Shown: positions 55,514 through 64,000 of the stretch, in pieces | Position numbering within the stretch: the stretch's first letter is position 1 | Layout of the letters: each line of letters begins with the position of its first letter | Source: Volvox africanus | Taxonomy: Eukaryota > Chlorophyta > Chlorophyceae > Chlamydomonadales > Volvocaceae | DNA: 64,000 bases | Assembly (NCBI GenBank): GCA_030268105.1 | Contig: BSDZ01000010.1 | Span: 720,001-784,000, forward strand | Direction: 5' to 3' | Position numbers and translations under genes: made by a program | Notes under the pieces: model-generated | The model's input: the letters and a program-made list of their open reading frames with translations, nothing else | Told to the model about the DNA's origin: nothing | Database searches by the model: none

Positions 55514-58500
55514 ATGGGAAGCAGAGACCGATCACGGTCAAGGGACAGGCGGCGCTCAAGGTAATGCACTTACAGGGCCATAGATGCAGACAAAGTTTTG
55601 CTGGACCTCAAAAGTCTAAGCGTGCAGTTGCATGTTTACTCATGTTGATGCGGCTCAGCACAAGCTGTACATTTACGCGTAGGTCACGGGAAAGGTCCCG
55701 ACGGTGGGACCGTGACCGCAGGTCGCGTTCTAGATCACGCGACCGACGACGCAGGTGCGGAATCTTGAATATCCAGTACGTTGATGGTGAGGACGAGCAT
55801 GGGATGCCGAGTGTAAACCTTTTTCCATTCGAGTGCGCTCGCAGCCGAAGCAAGAGCCGCAGTCGGAGCCGGGATCGGGCCAAGTCTCTAGCGTACGATG
55901 CAAGCATTAGCGCTGTCCAGGTATGTACATTGACAGGGTGCTGACTGGCTTCGGAGACAGTGTCTTAGTTACAGCGCCACCGTTGTGGTGTTCAGAACAG
56001 AAAACATGTAACGGAGGCCTTTTTTTGGAACGAGGCGCTTGTGCCAGGGGTGTGTGGTGGTGAGGGGGGGGGAATCTTCTCCGTAGAGGCTACGAATTTG
56101 GTGTATGAATCATGTCTTACTGTCCTACTGAGGGTGCGTTTACCTGCTCCCCGGTGGCTCAGGCAATGGCGGCCTTGCAGCAGCAGCAGCAGCTCCAAAG
56201 ACAACTTATTGCACAGCAGTTATTGTTGCAGCAACAAGCTGCCGCCGCAGCGGCGGCGCTGGCGCCACCGGTCCAACAACAAAATACAAGTGCTGCAACT
56301 GCGGATCGGAAAGCCCGTGAGATTTACGGTAAGTCATGCTCTCCTACCATGCCTCCCATGTCATGCGATAATGTGCACCTTGGAACTGTAATTCAGGGTG
56401 CATTCGAACGCCCACTCGGGTTGTACGCCCACGCGTTGACCTCATCCAGTTGCCTTCATCTCTCGTCCCAGTCACATCTTGCTGTGCTTCCAGATTGACC
56501 CGGTGTTCATGCTGCCCTCTTTGTATGCCTTCCTCCAGTGGGCAACCTTGCCATCGGCGTGGTGACCTCCGACATGCTGAAGGAGCTGTTTAACACTATC
56601 CTGGCCAACCAGGTTCCAGACCCGGCTAACGCACCACCGGTGGTCAACGTGAACCTAGACTCGGCTGGTAAGCACGGGACTCGCTCATAGGAGGGGAGGC
56701 TAGTACGAGCCCGGGGGTGCATATGCAGACAGTTGTTGCTACCGGGGATTCAATTTGACCGCGAAGGTGCAAGTTCGGGTGCGTGCATGTTTTTGGCACC
56801 CAGTGCGTTTGCTTGGAACGCCAGACGCCGTCCACTTGCTTGCCCGGCCCCCCCCGGGGCCGCCCCATCCCGGGGCCCCCGCTCGCCACCTCCGCCCCAT
56901 TCCTTACAGCGGGTCGCTTTGCGTTTGTGGAGTTTCGGACGCGGGAGCTTACAGATGCTGCGATACAGCTTGACAAGCTGGAGCTGTGCGGCCGCCAGAT
57001 GAACATCGGGAGACCGAAGGGATACGTGGTGCGAAGGGCGACCGGGATACGGCGCAGATTAAGGATACTCTTCCGGGCTTCAGTCTTTTTGAAGCCTATT
57101 AGTGTGTTAGAAGCACATGTTGCTAGGCACAGGCGTTTTCCTCCAATGCCTGTCATCATATTGCGGTTAGGTCCTATCACGTAGCTGTGCTTGTCGTCGC
57201 TTTCTTTATCCTAGAATTGTCGCCTGGATATGTGATTACATGTTGTTCGGCTTTGGCAATAAGTTTCTATAGAGACCGCATAGGACTTAAGGTGCGGGCG
57301 GGGTAGATTTTCGGCCCAGGTAAAGCGTTTGTTTGGCCCACGAGGTCAGCCTCTACGGATACATCTCCCTTTCAGCGCTACTGATTGATCAACGTGTTCT
57401 TCACCCACTCGACAGGCTATGCAGATGCAGCAGCAAACAGCAGTAGCTCAGGTCAGCGGATGGGCTTCTATTTGCGGGGAGTTTTTATGGGGGGTCTGGG
57501 AAATTGCAGGATGCAATTCTTATTACCGCTGGAATCATGGCAGCACCCGAGTGCACGGTTGATATAACCTGGGTTCTGGGACGCGCAGTGGTTGACTGCA
57601 ATAGTCATTGAAAAGGTTGGAAATTATGCATCTCGTTTGCGTGGGAATAAAACGTATGCCGAATGCGTTGAACTGCTCCGTGATTTGCAGCGTCCGGGAA
57701 GGCGTGTCGGGGACTGTTGCATCTCAGGGGGCAAAGACCCGGGGCGCGCGAGCGCTTCTGGTCTGCGTACAATATATCACGTGTGATTCTACTATCTTCT
57801 GGTCAGGTGCCTCGCGTTCATCCTTCAGTGCCACGGAGTGTGCAACCGCTGTGCTATTGGCATAAATTTAACAGGCTCCTACACAGCTGGCCGACGCGGC
57901 GAAGCTGGGACAGGCGCAAGTCCTTGCGGCAGCCCTGGCGGGTGCGATGCCGGCACCTGCCAATACGCTAGCTGCTGCCGCTGCAACTCTGACGGTTACT
58001 ACTCCGACGAATGTGGTTTTGCTCGAGAACATGGTCTCCTGTGGAACCATCCGTGACGAGATCGAGCGCAAAGAGGTGCGGAAAAGGCACTCCCCTCGTG
58101 CGGGACGGCCCGATCACGCGCCCTCCAACAGCGTGCTAAAGGAGGCGCTGTCGCTTTTGGTGGTGTCCGCCAGCTGGGACCAGATGGCCTCTGATCTTTC
58201 CGTGTCGCGCACTCGCGAATCTTGGACGGCTGCGCTGAGGAGGGACTTCCTCCCCTTTGATCCAGGGCTTACCTCGAGTGTTTCTTCGTTTACCACGAAC
58301 ATTGATATCGATTCCAGGGCAACCTTCGGCGTGCACTGTGTTGTGTCGTTGCTGCCGCCCTGCCCCCTCTCATTGCCCGTGGATATGTCGCCGCTGTTGG
58401 TGCGCTGCCGTCCCCGCTGTCGTTGCTGTTGCTGCTGCTGCCGTCGGTGGTGCGGTGGTGCTCATGGCTGCAGGCTAGGCGCTATAAATGGGTTCGGATT

Positions 58501-59428
58501 CGTCGGCGGGGGTCCCCTCAACACAGCAGCGGTCCCGGCGGCCCTTGACGGAGGTCGCACCTCCACGGGGTGGTACAGGTTCCCTGTTGGCTCTCGTTTT
58601 TCTCATCCACCTCTTATGGGGCTGTGAGGAGGGCTGCTGTCAGCTGATACAACCGGAACGCAACGAATGTTCGCTGGGTTCGACAGCGGGCAGGGCAGTG
58701 GTGGCCGCAGGTCTCACGCTTGATGCGGTCGCGTGGAAAGACACGCCTGCAGCCTAGAGACTGTTTGTACTTCCCGCGCGCCCTTTCTTTCCTAACCAAA
58801 CATATCCGCACCTCCCTAACATACGTTGCGCTTCCGTCCCATGTTCCCTTCGCATGTTATCTTCAATTCACGCAATGCGCATCTACGCCATGCTCAACGT
58901 CTGGTGTGTGTCTCTCAGATCCTGGAGGACGTGCAACAGGAGGTGGTCAAGATTGGCACCGTCATTGGCCTGGCGGTGCCCATGCCGCCAGCGCACGTGA
59001 CCAACCAGGAGGCCAGTCGCGTGTATGTAAAGTACTCAACGGCGGCAGATGCGGCTCGCTGCAGGAACATGATGGACGGTCGCAAATTCGATGACAATGC
59101 TGTCAAGGCAATGTTTGTGACGGAGGGCGAGTTCCTGCGCGCGCAAGCTGGGGAGTGGGTGGCCAAGCCAGGTCTGTTGATGCCGGCGGGCATGCCCGCG
59201 CTGCCGACAGTCACTACCGCTACTGCTGCCTCACCGGCATTGGCGGCGCCAGTGCCGGCGCTTGCAAGCCTGGGTGCCTTGGGAGCACTCGGGGGTGCTG
59301 CTGCGGCTCCTGCGACGGGACACGTGCCGATCCAGCAAGCTAGCGGCCTCGTCCTGCCGCCGGGGTTCACGTTACCCGCAGGGTTCACGTTGGCGGCAGG
59401 TCTACCCGGGCTAGGGCTTCCCAAGTGA
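55514..59428 (+). CDS. U2AF-large-subunit-like splicing factor (RS, RRM, UHM)
   Basis: Nine exons: 55514-55560, 55683-55754, 55845-55920, 56163-56328, 56539-56667, 56910-57025, 57416-57451, 57887-58075 and 58919-59428. All junctions keep phase, giving 446 residues. The first 65 residues are an Arg-Ser domain (SRDRSRSRDRR, RSRSRSRDR). A Gln/Ala-rich stretch leads to an RRM at about 120-202, with RNP2 as IYVGNLAIGV and RNP1 as GRFAFVEF. After a Gln/Ala linker, a C-terminal UHM starts with VVLLENMV and continues through ILEDVQQEVVKIG, VYVKYSTAADAA and GRKFDDNAVKAMF. The tail is Ala/Leu/Pro-rich. U2AF65 normally has two RRMs before the UHM; the second is not found in either neighbouring intron. 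It probably acts in 3' splice-site recognition in the nucleus. Confidence 0.88.
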
Positions 59429-60619
59429 ATAAGGCGGTGCTTGCGGGGCGGTCAGGTTGCGAAACTGCCAAATGTCACCGAACGGGCACCCATGATGAGC
59501 ATTCCACTCGCGCTCCGACTTATGTTTTTGCAATTTGCATATTTCGGGAGCATCCGGGGGGCCGTTTCCGTTTGTGCAATCCTTCCCGTTCACTTCACTT
59601 TTCAGCTTATGCCCTTCGAATGCCGCTCCTACTCGCATTTCTGGCAGCCAGCATTGAGAATGGATCAGAAAGCCGGCCCGTCTGCAGGCGCGTCGTTGTA
59701 ACGGTTGTCGTTAGTGGAATGAGTACAGACTTACAGACAGACCGTCTGTGCCAACCACAATATGTTCAAGCATTCCAACATTATGTGATGTCATGTCAGC
59801 TCGAAGTCATTGCGTCATGTTGATGAGGCGGCAACATTCACACTGCCCCCTTCAGTGACAGGCCGCGATGGCGATAAGATGTGCACACGACGATGCGCAG
59901 GGGCAATGGCCCCATACGGTTAGGGCTTCAGCACACATTGTTTCATCGGAGGTGTCCATCGCACCGAAGGAGTGTCGGTCCAGGAGGATCGTGTGAATGA
60001 GGATAGCCGGCACTCAGGCCCAGTCAGACATGGTGAGATGCAGTCCCTTCTCCCAAGGTTGGATCAACATTGTGACCGTTAAGCCGTTGACATCTCACCT
60101 GTCACCGAGCATTTTAAAAACCTTGACAAGCTTGGGACCTATATCAACTAAGCGGTGTGAAAGATATCGTCCTGCTTATGTTTTACAAAGATTTTTAACT
60201 GTGCTGCACGAAACCGCTACAAATGTGGAGACCGGCCTTATATGTGGGCCTGATAAGCGCTGCGATATTCTGGATCAGTAAGTAGGGGCTGCACATTATT
60301 CACTTGCGTGTAATGAAGCGCAACCTGTGCCTTCGTGATCTTTCGGCGTTCCGTAACAATGCGTCATGGCGTTACCGCAGTATGGCACTTTCAAGCACAA
60401 ATTCATCCCCGATGTAAATCGTTATTACATTGTTACCTGGAGTTCATAATCCCTTTTATAGGCTTGGGTCGCGCACGGAACAAAATGCGGTGCGGACACA
60501 TGGCGGGCGTCGCAGGCAGGCAGCCTACCGCTGCTCCTTTTCACTCGCCCATCGCCTCGCTGTAGCCCACCGCTGCATTGTGAGCACATTCGTGCCTACC
60601 CGAAAAATCTACAGAACTC
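59429..60619. other. Intergenic region before the strictosidine-synthase-like gene
   Basis: TGTAA at 59697-59701 is a candidate polyadenylation signal for the U2AF-like gene. No conserved coding sequence was found, but the first exon of the next gene may lie here. Confidence 0.45.
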
Positions 60620-63600
60620 GTGTCCCCAAGACTGCGCGTCGTTGGTTCCCCCGCGCCTTTCGCATTCACCATAGGCCGTGGGAGCATTCCGCTGCCTTAC
60701 CCTGCACAGCACCACGTATTCAAGGATGTGGACCCCGCCGACCTGCCAACAAACCCCAGGCCGCTGGAGGTAAGCGGGCCGCGGAAATGGGATGACATGG
60801 ATTTCCCGTTCTTCAACCCGCCACGTTAAAGCATGGTAGTCTTAGGCCCGGGGCAGGACTCTTCCACTCCTCGATTACCGCCGTACTGGGACCTCTTCCC
60901 TGCCGCCATTCGCCTACCGTACTGTTTTTACTGCCCTGTATGGCGCCAGGGCATCTTTGCTCCGAACGAGATTCTCCGCAAGGGACATCGCCTCTTCGAA
61001 GGCGTCATTCAATCGTCTGGTGAGCGAGGGGAGGGGGAAGTCGAAAAAGTTGAATCCTGGTGTTCATACTGGAGGAACGAGGACTAACCGTGAGGGTTGA
61101 ATGATGGCTGACGTCGTCCAAAGTAGGAAAAATGGTAAGGAACTGTGTTGTAAACTAGGTAGTCGCCTAGGCCGCGAATTAAACCAGTAAGAAGAAGAGA
61201 GTAACTATCGGGGGAAAGGGGGAGAAAGAGGAGGGTAACGGAAGAGGAGGGGAAAATGGGAGGGGGGAGGCGAGCGTGTGGGTTCTCCAGCGGGAAAGGA
61301 GGGGAGACCCCTCAGCAGAGGCCCTGACATGTTCGCGTACCGACCTCCGTACGAGGGTGGAATAACCCGGGTGTAAGGTTCATGAACCTGACATACACGA
61401 ACATGGAGTACGGCGCAGCATCCAGGTGGCCTGTAAAAGGTTTTTCCTGGCGGGAGACATTTTTTCTGCCCCCGGAAAGTCGTGCTTCACACCGCTTAAA
61501 AGCCCCGGGGTCGCCCGAGCGGGCCCAACACTTTTACGGCGTTATCGGAACAAGCCAAGAGTTTCCTGCCCTGTCCTGCCCTGCCCTGTCCTGTCCTGTC
61601 CTGTCCTGTCCTGCCCTGCCCTGCCCTGTCCTGTCCCGGGTGAGGTTCCATGCTGTTCTTGAGAAGACCTCTTCTTCCCTCGGGCGGACAACCCCGTTGC
61701 GAAACGTTGCATCTTGGGAGACAGATCATTATTTCGCCGCCCGCGTGCCGAGCAGAGCACGTGGCGATCTCCCCAGCTGGCAACATGACCCTGCTGGATA
61801 AGTTTGGATACCTCTACGAGGCGGAGCCGGCTGCAGGGGTAAGGCCCACTAGAGTGAATAAATCGAACTGCCGTATTGCATGCATGCATGGAGAGTGTTT
61901 GGAGTTGCACTGAGCAAGCTGCGCATCCGGGCCACCCTGTACCTCTATGCTTTCTTACCTCCGGTACCCTTCCCCCGCGTTCCTACTCGACCCGGCATCA
62001 CCGGATGTCACCTGAAGAACTTCCCGAGCACCCTCCAAGCCTGGCCTCACAACGCACCTCCCATGTTTTGCTCCGGGTACCCCCTAACCCGGCGTATGCA
62101 AGTCCAACTTCCCTGAAAACCAGTCCATGATATATCCACCAACTGCGGAATGCTGTTAAGTATTTATGTATGTTTTGTCCGTCCATTCGCCCGTTGTCAT
62201 CGTTGTTGTGTGTCCCTTTTGTTTTTCCCTCTCTGGGTATCGATTCATTCATTCGCACTCGTATGATGACGTCAACCGCCCTTCCCCCCTCCTCTCGCCC
62301 GCCTCTCCTTCCCCCCTCCTCTCGCCCGCCTCTCCTTCCCCCCTCCTCTCGCCCGCCTCTCCTTCCCCCCTCCTCTCGCCTGCCTCTCCTTCTCCCCTCC
62401 TCTCGCCCGCCTCTCCTTCCCCCCTCCTCTCGCCCGCCTCTCCTTCCCCCCTCCCCACCTCCGCCTCTTCTTCCCCCCCGTCTCCCTTCCCCCTTTTTTC
62501 CCCCTTCAGGTTCCGGGCGCCGTCTTTTCGGAGGAGTGGACATTGGAACTTCCAGCAGCAGCCTACATCGGCCCGGGCCGCCCACTGGGGTTCCATTACG
62601 ACCGGGAGGGAAACCTCATCATCGCGGATGCGCTCAAGGTGGGCCGCAGCGCCGCCCCGCCTCTCCCTCCCCGCCACTCTTCTTAGCTGAATAGACAGGG
62701 CTGAAAATAAACAAAGCACACATAAAACACAGCCGACACAACCGAATCGAGTTATTTTGCGACCAATATACTCGCGGCGGAGGGACATAATCTTAGCAGA
62801 CTCCGAAACCAATTGCCAACTTGCCACATTATACCAGGACCATTATACCAGGACCCCGGCGGCCCAGCGACTAGACCTTTCCTCTGCTCCCCTCTCGCCC
62901 CGCGTCCCCCCCCCTTTCAGGGCCTCCTGAAGCTGGAAAAGGGCACCCGGCGCCTCGAGCTGCTCACCAGCCGAGTCAGTCCCGACGCCTCCGTAAACCC
63001 CGGCAGCATCATCACCTACGTAAACGCTTTGGACATCGCCGTGGATGGAACCATCTACTTCAGTGCGTCGCAGGTGCTCATTCCAAACCCACTAGGAGGT
63101 GGTAGCGGGCTGGGGCTTCTCAGTGCGGTCCGGTTCGGTCGGGGATGTACAAAGGTCTGCCGTCTCTATTCATATAGTGATGTCTTACCATTGATGTATT
63201 ATCTTCGTGCCGTGCGTTCCTCGTCGGGATTGCATGTTCTGCAGCCACCATAACCACAACCACCCGGTAACGATTAAAGAATTTGTGGGCTATGCCTTTA
63301 TATTTTGAACCACCTGAATCAGGATATACCGGTGGGTCTCTCGCCGGACAAGCCCGCCTTCTACGACACCCTTCGCTCGTACCTCCTGGGATTGTACGGG
63401 GTAGGTCGGGTCACCCTGCCGTACAAGGTTTATACACCAGTAGTGTTTGTTAGGGCGTTGTGTGGACTGACTCGATACGTACAAGGCCCAATGGTTGCGG
63501 TTGCGGTCACATCGGAAGGGGAGGCGATCTCAGGGCAGCGCAAATCTCTAGGCTGATTGATTGGTGTTTACGGGGCAGTGTCACTGCTTGTATCGGTGTA

Positions 63601-64000
63601 CGGAGTACGGAATTCGGGGTCGGTGGGCGGAAGTACGGGAAACCATGGGGACTGGGAAGGTGTCCCTCAGCATCATTCGCTTCATTAACGGCGCTAAATA
63701 ATCTCACGGCGCGGCTGCACACCAGACGCCAGAGACGATTGTGTCTTGCTTAACAATGTCATGGCTTGCCGGCAGTGTGTCGTACAACCAAGGCATGAAC
63801 TTGATGTAAACTCATCTTCGCCCAGTGCCCCGTCCTCCCGCTCCCAACGTCTCGCTTGGTAGGCCTCCCTGGCGTCCCCCCTTCACCCCCCCCCCCTGCC
63901 CGACCAGACCCCACAAACCCCGAATCTGAATCTGCAGGGATCCATCAGCGGTCGATTGTTGAAGTACGACCCGGCCACCCGCCGTACTGAAGAGCTGGTT
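60620..64000 (+). CDS. Strictosidine-synthase-like / APMAP six-blade propeller, partial
   Basis: Exons, roughly: about 60660-60769 (uncertain), 60857-61019, 61756-61838, 62510-62638, 62921-63073, 63323-63400 and 63938 to the window end; the phases agree from 60857 on. Family marks in order are NEILRKGHRLFEGVIQ, EHVAISPAGN, RPLGFHYDREGNLIIADALK, GLLKLEKG, VNALDIAVDGTIYFSAS and GRLLKYDPATRRTEEL, where the next conserved segment (FPNG-type) would follow. These are the classic blades of strictosidine-synthase-like and adipocyte plasma-membrane-associated proteins. Most members lack the catalytic Glu of true strictosidine synthase and are thought to be hydrolase-like or membrane-associated; that site is not visible here. 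The beginning is unresolved because the frame before 60660 has no ATG after a stop, so an upstream exon must exist. The 3' end is outside the window. Confidence 0.8.
61558..61637. repeat. CCTGT/CCTGC pentamer repeat in an intron
   Basis: About 15 units of cctgt and cctgc, lying in the intron between the exons at 60857 and 61756. Confidence 0.85.
62283..62456. repeat. 27-base minisatellite in an intron
   Basis: The unit tcctctcgcccgcctctcct plus tcccccc is repeated six or more times with few changes. It lies in the intron before the exon at 62510. Pro/Ser/Leu frames here translate the repeat. Confidence 0.9.

Noticed and set aside
62283..62456. CRISPR-like array (regular 27-base repeats)
   Set aside because: The units are head-to-tail with no unique spacers and lie in a eukaryotic intron.
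62166..62694. Overlapping 174-codon Ser/Pro/Leu-rich frames
   Set aside because: They read through the 27-base minisatellite in an intron. The real coding exon begins at 62510 in a frame with propeller motifs.

Overview
The window is nuclear DNA from a volvocine green alga (Chlamydomonadales); I cannot name the species. The evidence is GC-rich, intron-dense genes with GT-AG introns, a pair of major LHCII (LHCBM) genes, cilium genes (TMEM107, BBS4), proline-rich wall-protein-like sequence, abundant minisatellites in introns, and TGTAA polyadenylation signals downstream of several stop codons. Gene models were built by hand: I joined exons where family conservation, splice sites and codon phase agree, so most internal boundaries are well supported and some first exons are not.

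Layout. 1-2313: no recognised gene. 2314-6694 (+): DEG15/TYSND1-type peroxisomal protease. 8488-10948 (-): NIPP1-like FHA protein. 11768-12694 (+): TMEM107. 13301-17537 (+): WD40-repeat protein. 18526-19894 (+): LHCBM copy A. 19895-29685: nearly gene-free, repeat-rich, with a proline-rich secreted-protein-like relic on the minus strand. 29686-32984: a second copy of the WD40-3'/LHCBM block, holding a broken WD40 fragment and an intact LHCBM copy B. 33754-35399 (-): PH-domain protein with a Gln-rich tail. 35662-36203 (-): small PH-like protein. 38276-43214 (-): BBS4. 43751-46704 (+): wax-synthase-type acyltransferase. 47702-49870 (-): TANGO2/NRDE family. 50759-55028 (-): very large disordered eIF4B-like RNA-binding protein. 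55514-59428 (+): U2AF-large-subunit-like splicing factor with one canonical RRM and a C-terminal UHM. About 60620 to the window end (+): strictosidine-synthase-like/APMAP beta-propeller, truncated by the edge.

The genes are mostly unrelated housekeeping functions: peroxisomal protein processing, phosphatase regulation and splicing, light harvesting, lipid metabolism, translation. Two act in cilia: TMEM107 at the transition zone and BBS4 in the BBSome. Several neighbours are head-to-head and may share promoters (NIPP1-like/TMEM107, BBS4/wax synthase, eIF4B-like/U2AF-like). The most notable structure is the roughly 3.3-4.1 kb duplication. Its LHCBM part (about 2.5 kb, introns and promoter included) looks base-for-base identical between copies, its WD40-derived part has diverged, and similarity stops two bases after the LHCBM stop codon. 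This pattern suggests recent gene conversion, or an assembly problem.
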